From Nocardiopsis sinuspersici (lineage in GTDB: Bacteria; Actinomycetota; Actinomycetes; Streptosporangiales; Streptosporangiaceae): a stretch of DNA of 64,000 nucleotides. Below are positions 54,448-63,921 of this stretch, one piece after another. A model generated the notes under the pieces. That model searched no databases. It saw only the letters and a list, made by a program, of their open reading frames with translations, and had not been told where the DNA came from. Position 1 is the first letter of the stretch, and every line of letters starts with the position of its first letter. The position numbers and the translations under genes were made by a program. The DNA lies in NCBI GenBank assembly GCA_008638415.1, contig VWVT01000004.1, forward strand, positions 62,001-126,000, in the 5' to 3' direction.

Positions 54448-54480
54448 CTTGGGTTGACAAGGTGAGAAGAGGGTAAGAGG

Positions 54481-55743
54481 CTACGCTTTTTCGGCTTCGT
54501 CCAGAGCTGTGGCCAGGGGCTGAGCGGTCAGGGCGATCTGCCACTCGCGGGCCCCGCGCTCGCGCAGGAAATCCCCCACGGTGTCGGGGTCCACGGTCTG
54601 CGGCGGTGCCCACGCCAGGCGGCGCACCGTGTCCGGCAGCAACAGGTTCTCGGTCGGCATCACGACGTCCTCGGCGATCCCCGTGACCGTGGCCCGGACC
54701 GACTCCAGCCGGCTCGCCGCCTCCGGGGCCCGGTCCGCCCACCGGTTCACCGGCGGGGGCCCGTCGCCCGGGGCGTTGGGCCGGGGCAGTTCGGTCTGCG
54801 GCATGTCGCGGGCCCGGTTGACCGCCTTGATCCACGTGGTCAGGTAGCGCCGTGCCAGCTTGATCCCGAACTGCCGGATGTCGGCCAGCTCCGCCGTGGT
54901 GCGCGGCATGGTCGTCGCCGCCTCCACGATCGCCGCGTCCGGCAGCACCCGCCCGGGCGAGATGTCCCGCTCCTGGGCGATGCGGTCGCGTTCGTACCAC
55001 AGCTCGCGTACGGCGGCCAGGGCGCGCTGGTTGCGCACACGGTGGATGCCCGAGGTGCGCCGCCAGGGGTCGGGGCGCGGCTCCTTGGGCGGGGCGGCCA
55101 GGACCGAGGCGAACTCCTCGCGGGCCCACTCCAGCTTCCCGGCCTCCTCCAGCTCGGCCTCCAGGGCGTTGCGCAGCTCGATGAGGATCTCCACGTCCAG
55201 CGCCGCGTACCGCAGCCAGTCCTCCGGCAGCGGACGCTGCGACCAGTCCACGGCCGAGTGCTCCTTGGCCAGCCGGACGTGCAGTATCCGCTCCACCATG
55301 AAGCCCAGTCCGACCCTCTGGTAGCCCAGCAGCCGCCCGGCCAGCTCGGTGTCGAACAGCCTCCGGGGACGCAGGTTGACCTCGGTCAGGCAGGGCAGGT
55401 CCTGGTGTGCCGCGTGCAGCACCACCTCGGCGTCGCCCACGGTGTCTTCCAGCTTGCTCAGGTCCGGGCAGGCGATGGGGTCGATCAGTGCCGACCCCGA
55501 TCCCTCGCGGCGCAGCTGTACCAGGTAGGCCCGCTGCCCGTACCGGTAGCCGGAGGCCCGTTCGGCGTCCACCGCCACGGGACCGGTACCGGCGGAGAGC
55601 GCCGCGACCACACCGGCCAGTGCGTCGGCGTCGGAGGTGACCTCGGGCAGTCCCTCGCGTGGTTCCCGGAGCAGAGGCGCCCTCTCAGCGTCGTCGTCGC
55701 CTGGTTCGCGGGGTTCTGTCTTGGAGTTCAACGCGTTCGCCAC
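54481..55743 (-). CDS. rnd: Ribonuclease D
   Basis: This 420-residue 3'-5' exoribonuclease matures stable RNAs. The DEDD catalytic residues are in order: D and E in VAVDAERASGYRYG, D in AHQDLPCL and the Y-x3-D pattern in LRYAALDVEIL. An HRDC domain follows at about 230-300 (NQRALAAVRELWYERD). A C-terminal extension of about 120 residues is typical of actinobacterial members. The GTG at 55743 begins MANALNSKTEPREPG, with an acidic low-complexity start. It is close to the DUF3000 gene on the same strand, 73 bases apart, an order I recall from Streptomyces. Confidence 0.93.
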   Translation of the reverse strand: MANALNSKTEPREPGDDDAERAPLLREPREGLPEVTSDADALAGVVAALSAGTGPVAVDAERASGYRYGQRAYLVQLRREGSGSALIDPIACPDLSKLEDTVGDAEVVLHAAHQDLPCLTEVNLRPRRLFDTELAGRLLGYQRVGLGFMVERILHVRLAKEHSAVDWSQRPLPEDWLRYAALDVEILIELRNALEAELEEAGKLEWAREEFASVLAAPPKEPRPDPWRRTSGIHRVRNQRALAAVRELWYERDRIAQERDISPGRVLPDAAIVEAATTMPRTTAELADIRQFGIKLARRYLTTWIKAVNRARDMPQTELPRPNAPGDGPPPVNRWADRAPEAASRLESVRATVTGIAEDVVMPTENLLLPDTVRRLAWAPPQTVDPDTVGDFLRERGAREWQIALTAQPLATALDEAEKA

Positions 55744-55816
55744 ACCACTACGGTATGCGCTGTCGCCACTGGACGCGGATCCGGACCGCTCGGGTTCCTG
55801 TGCGGGGCGGATCCGC

Positions 55817-56413
55817 TCAGGGCCGGGAACGCTGTCGGGCGATGTCGGTGACGTCCAGCGGAGGCAGCCCCGCGGCGGAGGCCAACAGCGCCGTCCACGC
55901 GCTGACGTGCCCCGACAGGTCGTCGGACTCCGGTGTCCACGAGGCCCGCATCTCGACCTCGGTGGTGGCGCCCTGGTCCGACTTCGTGCCGAATCCCTCG
56001 GTGGTGGCCCGGGTGACCGTGCCGCTGAGCGTGTGGTGTGTGGCGCCGTTGGCGCCCAAGGCGTCGGTCAGCCAGCTCCAGGCGACCGGTCCCAGCAGCG
56101 GGTCGGTCGCGATCTCCGACTCCAGTTCGGAGTTGACCTGGCAGACCACACGGAAGGGACCCGGCCAGTCACGGGTGTCCTCGGGGTCGTAGAGCACGAT
56201 GAGCCGTCCCCAGGCGACCTCCTCGCCGTTCACGGTCACCTCGGCCGAAACGGCGGCTGAGTGGGGGGCCAGCCGCTGGGGGGCGGGGATCTCCCGGACG
56301 GTGATCTCGGGGCGCAGGAGGGGTGAGCGCAGGGCCTCGACCGCTCGCCGGAACGTCTCGTGTTCGTTCTCGGCGCTACCGACATCGGGCATGGTGGAAA
56401 CGTCAGCCTTCAT
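55817..56413 (-). CDS. DUF3000 family protein
   Basis: This 198-residue soluble protein has no catalytic motif that I can see. Family-like segments are FRRAVEALRSPLLRPEI, VTVNGEEVAWGRLIVLYDP and SWTPESDDLSGHVSAWTALL. The ATG at 56413 is used (MKADVST); an ATG at 56392 (MPDVGSAE) is also possible and lacks a clear ribosome site. The family is restricted to Actinobacteria and is commonly beside hemE or rnd. The function is unknown. Confidence 0.85.
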   Translation of the reverse strand: MKADVSTMPDVGSAENEHETFRRAVEALRSPLLRPEITVREIPAPQRLAPHSAAVSAEVTVNGEEVAWGRLIVLYDPEDTRDWPGPFRVVCQVNSELESEIATDPLLGPVAWSWLTDALGANGATHHTLSGTVTRATTEGFGTKSDQGATTEVEMRASWTPESDDLSGHVSAWTALLASAAGLPPLDVTDIARQRSRP

Positions 56414-56696
56414 TCTGTGGTGATCACGTCTCGGCGGGGGGTGGTCTGGACATGCTCCGCCTCCCCGCCACAGGCAGGGGGGTGGGTACGCAAGAGACCG
56501 TGGCACGAGTCACGGGCCGCGAGGCGGAGTTCGCCCGGCGTGTCGGGGTTTTGTGATGATCTTGGGACCGGCCCGTCGTCGGAGGGCGCCGGTTCGCGCT
56601 CCCTCGCCGCCCGAAGGCGCCTCGGGGCGGCCACCGGAGGGGGCGTGTTCGGCGATCCGGGTGAGAGCTCGGGGAAGGGCATGGCACGATCGAGGT

Positions 56697-57728
56697 GTGA
56701 CGCTGCAAGAATCTCCATTCCTCCGCGCCTGCCGGCGCCTTCCCGTGTCCCACACGCCGGTGTGGTACATGCGCCAGGCCGGGCGCTCCCTGCCCGAGTA
56801 CCGACGGGTCCGCGCCGACGTGCCCATGCTTGAGGCGTGTGCGCGCCCCGACATGATCACCGAGATCACGATGCAGCCGGTGCGCCGCTACGGCGTCGAC
56901 GCCGCGATCTACTTCAGTGACATCGTCGTCCCGCTCAAGGCCATCGGCATCGACCTGGACATCAAGCCCGGGGTCGGCCCCGTGGTCGCCGACCCGATCC
57001 GGGACGCGACCGGCGTCAAGCGGCTGCGCGAGCTCGAGCCCGACGACCTGCCCTACGTGACCGAGGCGGTGGGGCAGCTGGTCGGCGAGCTGGGCGACAA
57101 GCCCCTCATCGGCTTCGCGGGCGCCCCGTTCACGCTGGCCTCCTACCTCATCGAGGGCGGGCCGTCCAAGAACCACGAGCACACCAAGGCGCTCATGTAC
57201 GGCGAGCCCGAGCTGTGGGACGAGCTGATGCGCCGCCTGGCCACCATCACGCTGGGCTTCCTGCGCACCCAGATCCAGGCGGGCGCCAGCGCCGTGCAGC
57301 TCTTCGACTCCTGGGTGGGCGCACTGAGCGCCGAGGACTACCGCGCCTCGGTACTGCCCTACACCTCGTGGATCTTCGGCCAGCTCGGCGAGTACGAGGT
57401 GCCGCGCATCCACTTCGGAGTGGGTACCGGCGAACTGCTCGGCCTGCTCGGCGAGGCCGGAGCCGACGTCGTGGGCGTGGACTGGCGGGTGCCGCTGGAC
57501 AAGGCGGCCCAGCGTGTCCAGCCGGGCACCGCGCTCCAGGGCAACCTGGATCCGGCGACGCTGTTCGCGCCGTGGGAGGTCGTCGCCGAGCGCACCCGCG
57601 ACATCCTCTCCCGGGGGCGGGCCGCCGAGGGGCACATCTTCAACCTGGGCCACGGTGTGCTGCCCAGCACCGACCCGGACGTGCTCCAGCGGCTCACCGA
57701 GTTCGTGCAGGAGGAGACCACCGCCTGA
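56697..57728 (+). CDS. hemE: Uroporphyrinogen decarboxylase
   Basis: This 343-residue enzyme of haem synthesis removes four carboxyl groups from uroporphyrinogen III to give coproporphyrinogen III. The N-terminal motif [14 protein letters not shown] carries the conserved Arg pair, and [17 protein letters not shown] is the second family signature; [10 protein letters not shown] bears the conserved Asp region. GTG at 56697 is taken because [14 protein letters not shown] fits the family start; GGGAAGGGC lies rather far upstream. It is divergent from DUF3000, and the next two haem genes, hemG and hemQ, lie 1.4 kb further on the same strand. Confidence 0.95.
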   Translation: MTLQESPFLRACRRLPVSHTPVWYMRQAGRSLPEYRRVRADVPMLEACARPDMITEITMQPVRRYGVDAAIYFSDIVVPLKAIGIDLDIKPGVGPVVADPIRDATGVKRLRELEPDDLPYVTEAVGQLVGELGDKPLIGFAGAPFTLASYLIEGGPSKNHEHTKALMYGEPELWDELMRRLATITLGFLRTQIQAGASAVQLFDSWVGALSAEDYRASVLPYTSWIFGQLGEYEVPRIHFGVGTGELLGLLGEAGADVVGVDWRVPLDKAAQRVQPGTALQGNLDPATLFAPWEVVAERTRDILSRGRAAEGHIFNLGHGVLPSTDPDVLQRLTEFVQEETTA

Positions 57729-57792
57729 GACGGCGGTCTCCGCCATCCCCTTCCACGGCGTGCCGAACCGGACCGGCACGGGCGTGACGGCC

Positions 57793-57829
57793 GGAGGCGC
57801 CCGGTCCCCACTCGGGACCGGGCGCCTCC
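57793..57829. terminator. Terminator between hemE and DUF4349 gene
   Basis: GGAGGCGCCCGGTCCC (57793-57808) and GGGACCGGGCGCCTCC (57814-57829) pair perfectly around a 5-base loop. Confidence 0.85.
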
Positions 57830-57842
57830 GTGATCAGTACAC

Positions 57843-58931
57843 CTAGTCCTCCTTGCCCTCCCTCGGGGGCCCGCCCTCCTCGGAGGGCTCGTTCCCGGAT
57901 CCGTCGGAGGGCTGCCCGGGGTCGTCGGAACCCGAGGCCTCCGAGGCTTCTGAGGTCTCCGAGGCCTCAGGGGCCCCGTCCCCGGAAGCGGCCTCCCCGG
58001 GAGTGCCGTCGGAGCGGCCCCCTCGGCGTGAGCGGTACCACCACAGCGGCCCCGCGGCCAGCACGGCGGCGACCGCCAGGAAGGGCAGCAGCCAGCCCGC
58101 GACCACGGCGGCGCCCTGGCCGAACGTGACCAGTGCGCGCCAGCCGCGCTCCAGGCCGCCCAGGAAGCCGATGGACTCCTCCGCGGGCTCCTCCAGATAG
58201 GTCTCCGGAGGGCTCAGGGTCAGGTTCACCGTCGAGTACGCCGTCTGGTCGCGCAGCGTCTTCAGACGCGCCTGGAACGCCTCCAGCTCCGACTGGCGTT
58301 TTTGGATCTCGCTCTCCACCCGCAGGAGCTCGTCGACGTCCTCGGCCTCCTCCAGGTAGCCGCGCAACGTCTCCAGAGCCGCCTCGGAGGACTCGACGCG
58401 GCTCTCGACGTCCGCGACCTCCTCGGTGACGTCCTGCACCGAGCGCTCCAGGTTGGACCGGTCGCCCAGCTCCGCCAGTCCGCCCAGGGCCCCCTCGTAG
58501 TCCTCGCTCGGGATGCGCAGCGTCAGCGATCCCGAGGGGGTGCCGCCCTGGGGGGTGGAGACCGTCTCGGAGGCGATGTAGCCGCCCGCGTCCAGGGTCA
58601 GGTCCTTGGCGCGCTCGACCGCCTCGGGCACGTCCTCGACCCGGACCGACAGGTCGGCGGTGTGGACCAGTTGCCGGTCGCCGACCTCCACGTCGGAGCC
58701 GACGGGTGAGCCGCCGCCCTCATCGGCGGCCTGCCCCTCCTCGGTCCGTCCTTCGGGAGCCTGTGCCTGGGCGGCCGAGCGGTCCTCGGCCCCGGGTGCG
58801 AACTCGGCGACGGCGCCGCTGCCGGCGGACTGGCCGGAGGAGGTGCAGGCCGTGGCCAGCAGGGCGGCCAGGCCCAGGGAGAACACCGCCCCGACGCCTC
58901 GGCGTACGGGGGAAAACGCTGAAGTAGCCAT
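57843..58931 (-). CDS. DUF4349 family lipoprotein with coiled coil
   Basis: This 362-residue exported protein has a lipobox LLATAC (lipidated Cys near residue 29), an acidic linker, a DUF4349 core with RIPSEDYEGALGGLAELG, and a long heptad region (VESRVESSEAALETLRGYL through QKRQSELEAFQARLKTL) predicted as coiled coil. A membrane helix near 275-295 (VVAGWLLPFLAVAAVLAAGP) and an acidic Ser/Glu tail end the protein. So it is held at the membrane by lipid and helix. The function is unknown; it is divergent from hemG. Confidence 0.85.
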   Translation of the reverse strand: MATSAFSPVRRGVGAVFSLGLAALLATACTSSGQSAGSGAVAEFAPGAEDRSAAQAQAPEGRTEEGQAADEGGGSPVGSDVEVGDRQLVHTADLSVRVEDVPEAVERAKDLTLDAGGYIASETVSTPQGGTPSGSLTLRIPSEDYEGALGGLAELGDRSNLERSVQDVTEEVADVESRVESSEAALETLRGYLEEAEDVDELLRVESEIQKRQSELEAFQARLKTLRDQTAYSTVNLTLSPPETYLEEPAEESIGFLGGLERGWRALVTFGQGAAVVAGWLLPFLAVAAVLAAGPLWWYRSRRGGRSDGTPGEAASGDGAPEASETSEASEASGSDDPGQPSDGSGNEPSEEGGPPREGKED

Positions 58932-59092
58932 GACCCTCCGACGTCTCCCGACACGGGCCCGTTGCGAACTCGTGGTAACGACCGCACAACAGCGGCACGG
59001 CCGGACGTCTCGCCGCGAACGCGACCCGGACCACCGCGTGTCGAAGGGGACGGCGGATCACGGTGACCCACGTCATCTGGGAAGCTGGGGAC

Positions 59093-60562
59093 ATGCCTGA
59101 AGCACCGCACGTCGTCGTGGTCGGGGGCGGGATCTCCGGACTCACCGCCGCGCACCGCCTCACCGGTCTGGGCGCCTCCGTCACCGTCCTGGAGGCCGCC
59201 GACACCCCTGGGGGCAAGCTGCGAGCCTCACCAGTGGCCGGGGTGCCCGTCGACGCGGGCGCCGAGGCGGTGCTCGCCAGACGCCCCGAGGCGCTCGACC
59301 TGTTCTCCGAACTGGGCCTGGACGAGCGCGTGGTGCACCCCGGCCCCGGCGCCGCCTCCCTCTACAGCCGCGGACGGGTGCGCTCCCTGCCCAAGGGACA
59401 GCTCATGGGCGTGCCCGGCGACCTGCGCGCCCTCGCCCGCAGCGGGGTGCTCTCACGGAGGGGCACCCTGCGCGCCGGGCTCGACCTGGTGCTGCCCCGC
59501 ACCCCCGTGCGCGGTGACGTCTCCGTCGCCGACTACGTGGGCGCCCGCATGGGAGCCGAGGTCGTTGACCGCCTCGTCGAACCCCTCCTGGGAGGCGTGT
59601 ACGCGGGCCGGGCCGACCGGCTCTCCCTGGACTCGACGCTGCCGCAGATCGCGCCCATGGCCCGCCGCGACCGCTCCCTGGCGCGTGCCGTGCACACCAG
59701 CCTCCGGGGCGGGGGAGCGGCGCCCACCAAGCCGGGACCCGTCTTCGCCTCCCTGCGCGGGGGCGTGGCCGGACTCGCCGGCGCCCTGGCCGAACGCCAC
59801 TCCGACAGCCTGCGGACGGGCTCCCGGGTCCGCGCCCTGGAGCGGCCTCCGAAGGGCTGGCGCGTCCGTCTGGACAGCAACGAGCGCATCTCCTGCGACG
59901 CCGTCCTGCTGGCCTGCCCCGCCCCCGAGGCCTCCCGCCTGCTCGCCGAGCACGCGCCCGGCGCCTCGCGGGACCTGCGCGGCGTCGAGTACGCCGGCAT
60001 GGCCCTGGTGACCATGGCGCTGCCCGCCTCGGCCTTCCCCGGGACGCTCACCGGCACCGGCTTCCTCGTCCCGGCGGTGGAGGGGCTCACCATCAAGGCC
60101 GCCACCTTCTCCAGCAACAAGTGGCCCTGGCTGGCCGAGGAGCTGGCCCGGGCCAACCCCGGCGACGACCTGGTGGTGCTGCGCTGCTCCATCGGCAGGT
60201 TCGGCGACGAGAAGGTGCTGGAGCGCTCCGACGAGGAGCTGGTCCGGGCCGCCGCGCGCGACCTGGCCACGGTCACCGGCATGGCCGGGACGCCCCTGGA
60301 GAGCAGGGTCACCCGGTGGACCGAAGGGCTGCCGCAGTACGCCGTCGGCCACGCGGACCTCGTCGGACGCGTCCGCGCCGACGTCGCCCGCAGCCCGGGC
60401 CTCGGTGTGTGCGGCGCGGTCTACGGCGGCGTGGGGATCCCCGCGTGCGTCGCCGACGCCGGCCAGGAGGCAGAGCGCCTGGTCGGCACCCTCCCGACGA
60501 ACACCTCCACCACCGGCGGCGACGAGGCCGCCGGAACGAACCAGCAAGGAGTCAACCCGTGA
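59093..60562 (+). CDS. hemG: Protoporphyrinogen/coproporphyrinogen oxidase (HemG/HemY, CgoX type)
   Basis: This 489-residue FAD enzyme oxidises coproporphyrinogen III to coproporphyrin III in the actinobacterial route. The FAD motif [16 protein letters not shown] and GGKLR are near the N-terminus, the substrate-side segment [20 protein letters not shown] lies near 175, and a C-terminal FAD contact is [20 protein letters not shown] at 59093 is preceded by GGGGA; a GTG at 59063 is in frame but adds unmatched residues. The stop overlaps hemQ by 4 bases. No membrane segment is obvious. Confidence 0.93.
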   Translation: MPEAPHVVVVGGGISGLTAAHRLTGLGASVTVLEAADTPGGKLRASPVAGVPVDAGAEAVLARRPEALDLFSELGLDERVVHPGPGAASLYSRGRVRSLPKGQLMGVPGDLRALARSGVLSRRGTLRAGLDLVLPRTPVRGDVSVADYVGARMGAEVVDRLVEPLLGGVYAGRADRLSLDSTLPQIAPMARRDRSLARAVHTSLRGGGAAPTKPGPVFASLRGGVAGLAGALAERHSDSLRTGSRVRALERPPKGWRVRLDSNERISCDAVLLACPAPEASRLLAEHAPGASRDLRGVEYAGMALVTMALPASAFPGTLTGTGFLVPAVEGLTIKAATFSSNKWPWLAEELARANPGDDLVVLRCSIGRFGDEKVLERSDEELVRAAARDLATVTGMAGTPLESRVTRWTEGLPQYAVGHADLVGRVRADVARSPGLGVCGAVYGGVGIPACVADAGQEAERLVGTLPTNTSTTGGDEAAGTNQQGVNP

Positions 60563-61269
60563 CGGGCCAGCAAAGCGAAGCCGTCGGCCAGGACGGCACC
60601 GACGTCAACGAGATCATCCGCTACACCATGTGGTCGGTCTTCAGGGTCGAGGGCCTCGACGGAGTCGACCGCGCAGCCGCGGCCGACGAACTGGGAACGC
60701 TCTTCGACAAGTCCGCCGAGCAGGGGGTCACCACCCGCGGCAGCTACGACGTCCAGGGCTTCCGCGCCGACGCCGACATCATGTTCTGGTGGGTGGGCGA
60801 CTCCCCCGAGCAGGTCCAGGACATGTACACGGCCTTTCGCCGTACCCGGATCGGCAAGGCCAGCACCCCGGTGTGGTCGGTCGTGGGCCTGCACCGCCCC
60901 GCCGAGTTCAACCGCGGCCACATCCCCGCCTTCATGGCCGGGGAGGAGCCGCGTGAGCACCTGTGCGTGTACCCGTTCGTGCGCTCCTACGAGTGGTACC
61001 TGCTGCCCGACGACGAGCGCCGCGCGATGCTCGCCGAGCACGGCCGCATGGCCGGACCCTTCCCGGACGTGCGCGCCAACACGGTGTCCTCCTTCGGCCT
61101 CAACGACTACGAGTGGCTGCTCGCCTTCGAGGCCGACGAACTGCACCGCATCGTGGACCTGATGCGCCGCCTGCGCGGTGCCAAGGCCCGTCTGCACACC
61201 CGCGAGGAGGTGCCCTTCTACACCGGTCGCCGCAAGAGCGTCGCCGAACTGGTCGACTCCCTGCCGTAG
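60559..61269 (+). CDS. hemQ: Coproheme decarboxylase HemQ (ChdC)
   Basis: This 236-residue protein of the chlorite dismutase fold carries out the last step of the coproporphyrin-dependent haem pathway, turning coproheme into haem b with peroxide. The family segments [44 protein letters not shown] (containing candidate catalytic Tyr) and [16 protein letters not shown] are present. GTG at 60559 overlaps the hemG stop and is preceded by AAGGAG. A separate ferrochelatase is not in the window. A diverged copy of the dispersed repeat and a perfect terminator follow. Confidence 0.95.
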   Translation: MTGQQSEAVGQDGTDVNEIIRYTMWSVFRVEGLDGVDRAAAADELGTLFDKSAEQGVTTRGSYDVQGFRADADIMFWWVGDSPEQVQDMYTAFRRTRIGKASTPVWSVVGLHRPAEFNRGHIPAFMAGEEPREHLCVYPFVRSYEWYLLPDDERRAMLAEHGRMAGPFPDVRANTVSSFGLNDYEWLLAFEADELHRIVDLMRRLRGAKARLHTREEVPFYTGRRKSVAELVDSLP

Positions 61270-61480
61270 ACGGGTGCCCCTCGGGGCTCCGCTTCGCCCG
61301 CCACCACCCTCAGCGGACGCCTGCGGCGCGGAGCCCCTCCTCGCCCGGGCGCCTGAGGGGCGGGAACCCTCGGTGCCTCCGGCGGGTCGGGCCCGTGCCC
61401 ACGCCGCCGCCCGACACCTCCAGAACCCGTCGGCGCCGGAACGACGCCCCGGGGCCGCGCCGGCGTTGGTCCACAGGTGG
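61270..61480 (+). repeat. Dispersed repeat, diverged copy
   Basis: It contains GGGGCTCCGCTTCGCC, then GGGAACCCTCGGTGCCTCCGG and CACCTCCAGAACCCGTCGG, the same order as in the 3.3-kb array units, with an insertion near the start. It lies in the hemQ 3' flank before a terminator. Confidence 0.6.
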
Positions 61481-61490
61481 CGCTCCGCCC

Positions 61491-61546
61491 GCCGCACACG
61501 GAGAGCGCCCCGGACCGGTCGGTCCGGGGCGTTCTCCGTGTGCGGC
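61491..61546. terminator. Strong bidirectional terminator
   Basis: Arms of about 25 bp (GCCGCACACGGAGA through CGCCCCGGACC, and its complement) surround a short GGTC loop, with one mismatch. It lies between converging hemQ and pssA. Confidence 0.85.
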
Positions 61547-61560
61547 CGTGTACGGCTCCG

Positions 61561-62343
61561 TCAGTCCTGCTCGGCGGCGGTCCGCCGGGTGGCCAGGACG
61601 TAGAACGGGAGGGTGACGATGAAGCCCAGGACGACGGCGCTCATCAGGTAGATGAGCGTCTGGCCCGCGGGCAGGCCCATGCCCCAGGCGGCCATCAGGA
61701 CGACCCCGACCGCCAGGAGGCCCAGCACCGCGTAGGCCTTGCGTCCGCGCGGCTTGGGGTACTCCATCCGGCTCACCATCAGCCAGGAGATGAGCAGCAC
61801 CGCCGCCACCCCCGCCATCGGCGGCGGGTCGAGCAGGACCACCGTCACCACGGCCATGGCGCCGAAGGGGCAGGGCAGCCCGGTGAAGTAGTTCGCGCCC
61901 GGAGCCTGGCAGGAGAACCGCGCCAGCCGCACGATGACCGCAAGCAGCACGGCGCCGCCCGCCGCGACGGGCAGTACGCCGATGCCCTCGGCCCGCATGG
62001 CCCACACGACGAAGAAGAACGCCGGGGCGAACCCGAAGCTGATCACGTCGGCCAGGTTGTCCAGCTCGGCGCCCATGCCGCTGCCGCCCAGCCTGCGGGC
62101 CACCCGGCCGTCGAGCACGTCCAGCGCCGCCGCGACCAGCATCAGGCCCACCACCGTGGCCATGGCCGTGCGCGGCAGCGGGCCGGCGATCCCGGCGGCC
62201 GCGTGCGCGGACTGGGCCGACATGAGCGCCCACACCGCCAGGAAGCCGCACAGGGCGTTGCCGAGGGTGAGGTAGTCGGCCGGCCCCAGGCGGAGCCTGA
62301 GGGGCTCCTCCTCAGGGGCGGAGACGGCGTGTCCGGCCGCCAC
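61561..62343 (-). CDS. pssA: CDP-diacylglycerol-serine O-phosphatidyltransferase
   Basis: This 260-residue membrane enzyme joins serine and CDP-diacylglycerol to make phosphatidylserine. The CDP-alcohol phosphotransferase motif DGRVARRLGGSGMGAELDNL has the required D, G, A, R, G and D spacing, in ALDVLDG...DNLADVISFG. About eight hydrophobic helices are seen. The GTG at 62343 has GAGGGG just upstream, overlapping the psd stop region; longer in-frame starts run far into psd and are rejected. It follows psd by 7 bases, so the two form an operon converting CDP-diacylglycerol through phosphatidylserine to phosphatidylethanolamine. Confidence 0.93.
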   Translation of the reverse strand: MAAGHAVSAPEEEPLRLRLGPADYLTLGNALCGFLAVWALMSAQSAHAAAGIAGPLPRTAMATVVGLMLVAAALDVLDGRVARRLGGSGMGAELDNLADVISFGFAPAFFFVVWAMRAEGIGVLPVAAGGAVLLAVIVRLARFSCQAPGANYFTGLPCPFGAMAVVTVVLLDPPPMAGVAAVLLISWLMVSRMEYPKPRGRKAYAVLGLLAVGVVLMAAWGMGLPAGQTLIYLMSAVVLGFIVTLPFYVLATRRTAAEQD

Positions 62344-62350
62344 GATCCCC

Positions 62351-63019
62351 TCAGTCGGTGTCAAGACGGGTTTCTCCGGCGCGGACCCCCTGGCCGATCT
62401 CCACCGCCGGGGTGATCCCGGCCGGAAGGTAGACGTCGACCCTGGACCCGAACCGGATGAGACCGATCCTCTCGCCTTGCTCGACCTTCTGCCCCGCAGC
62501 GAGATACGGGACGATACGCCTGACCATCGCGCCGGCGATTTGAACGACCGTGATCGCACCGATCTCGGTTTCAAGGGTCCAGATGACGCGCTCATTACGC
62601 TCGCTGTCCTTGTCGAATGCGGGGCGGAAACCGCCCGGGCGGTGCTCGACGCCTGTCACCACGCCGGCTAGGGGGGCACGGTTGACGTGCACGTTGAGGG
62701 GGTTCATGAACACCGCGACCCGTGTGCGCCCGTCGGGCTGGGGGTCGATGCTCTGGACGACGCCGTCAGCCGCGGACAGCACCCGCCCGGTCGCCGGACC
62801 ACGCTCGGGGTCGCGGAAGAACCAGGTCATCCCCGCCGCCAGGGCGACCACCGGGACGGCGAGCGCCGTGCGGGCCCGGGAGCCCCGGGCGGCCAGCGCC
62901 GCGGCTCCGGCGGCCCCGAGGGCGGGCAGCAGCCACGGAGCCGAGCCCTGGGCCATGCCCCAACGGGGCCGCGCCGCGGGACGGTGGGAAACGGATGAGA
63001 AAGGTGAGTCGTCGGTCAT
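62351..63019 (-). CDS. psd: Phosphatidylserine decarboxylase (short, archaeal-like form)
   Basis: This 222-residue proenzyme decarboxylates phosphatidylserine to phosphatidylethanolamine. It is shorter than the E. coli type. The self-cleavage motif is RFGSRVDVYLP, where the Ser becomes the pyruvoyl group of the small subunit. Two hydrophobic segments near 25-60 anchor it. NPLNVHVNRAPL is the conserved substrate-side part. ATG at 63019 gives MTDDSPFSSVS and precedes a membrane segment; the ribosome site is weak, and the frame is open further upstream with an improbable Arg-rich leader. It precedes pssA. Confidence 0.93.
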   Translation of the reverse strand: MTDDSPFSSVSHRPAARPRWGMAQGSAPWLLPALGAAGAAALAARGSRARTALAVPVVALAAGMTWFFRDPERGPATGRVLSAADGVVQSIDPQPDGRTRVAVFMNPLNVHVNRAPLAGVVTGVEHRPGGFRPAFDKDSERNERVIWTLETEIGAITVVQIAGAMVRRIVPYLAAGQKVEQGERIGLIRFGSRVDVYLPAGITPAVEIGQGVRAGETRLDTD

Positions 63020-63273
63020 CAAGCGCTTTCTGCGGGTCGTCGGTTCGCCCGCACACCGGTTACCGCTGTGAGGGTCGGCCCGGGATTCCGGGTCGGATGG
63101 TGGACGGAAAAACCCCGGCGGGCCGGTACTTTTCGCGCCGCGCCCCACGAGCCGACGGGGGTCGGACGTTGGCGCGCTGAAGGTGATTATCCCCGATACC
63201 GCCGCGGGTGGACCGCGGTCGCACGATGGTACGCCCCCGCGGACGCGCGTGCGGCACCAGGATCGTACGACAC

Positions 63274-63717
63274 CTACTCCTCGGGTTCCAGGGTCAGAGC
63301 CACGGAGTTGATGCAGTACCGGGCGTCGGTGGGCGTGGCGTAGCCCTCGCCGTGGAAGACGTGGCCCAGGTGGGAGTCGCAGGTGGCGCACCGCACCTCG
63401 GTACGCGCCATGCCCAGGGAGCGGTCCTCGCGCAGGACGACGGCGTCGGAGTCGGCCGGGTCGTAGAAGCTGGGCCACCCGCAGTGGGAGTCGAACTTCT
63501 CGTCGGAGCGGAACAGCTCGGTCCCGCAGCCCTTGCAACGGTAGACCCCGGTGGTCTTGGTGTCGACGTAGGCGCCGGTCCAGGGTTGCTCCGTGGCCGC
63601 CTGGCGCAGCACCGCGTACTCCTGGGCGCCGAGCCGCTCGCGCCACTCCTGGTCGGTCTGGGGAATGCCCTCGGCCCCGTCTCCGGTGTTCGGGGCCTGG
63701 TCCGCTGAGTCAGCCAT
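63274..63717 (-). CDS. msrB: Peptide methionine (R)-S-oxide reductase
   Basis: This 147-residue repair enzyme reduces methionine-R-sulfoxide in proteins. Zinc is bound by two CxxC pairs (YRCKGCGTELF and VRCATCDSHLG); the catalytic Cys is in ARYCINSVAL, next to the conserved Asn. The segment HCGWPSFYDP is diagnostic. ATG at 63717 begins MADSADQAPNTGDGAEG; the first 20 residues are acidic and probably disordered. It is transcribed alone. Confidence 0.96.
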   Translation of the reverse strand: MADSADQAPNTGDGAEGIPQTDQEWRERLGAQEYAVLRQAATEQPWTGAYVDTKTTGVYRCKGCGTELFRSDEKFDSHCGWPSFYDPADSDAVVLREDRSLGMARTEVRCATCDSHLGHVFHGEGYATPTDARYCINSVALTLEPEE

Positions 63718-63921
63718 GGTACGACGCTACCTCGAATCGGGTCAGGATGCCGCCTTGGTGCCTCCCGTGGCGGAACATCTCATATGGCGTGCGTGGCAGG
63801 CGAATCCTCCTTAATAGCCATATACACCTAACTTCACTCGGAATGGCGTTCGGTAACGGAAGCGGGGGGTACGGCTCTAACACAGGGTCAGTGGTCGAAC
63901 CGTGCGCTTGAGGTAGGTGAC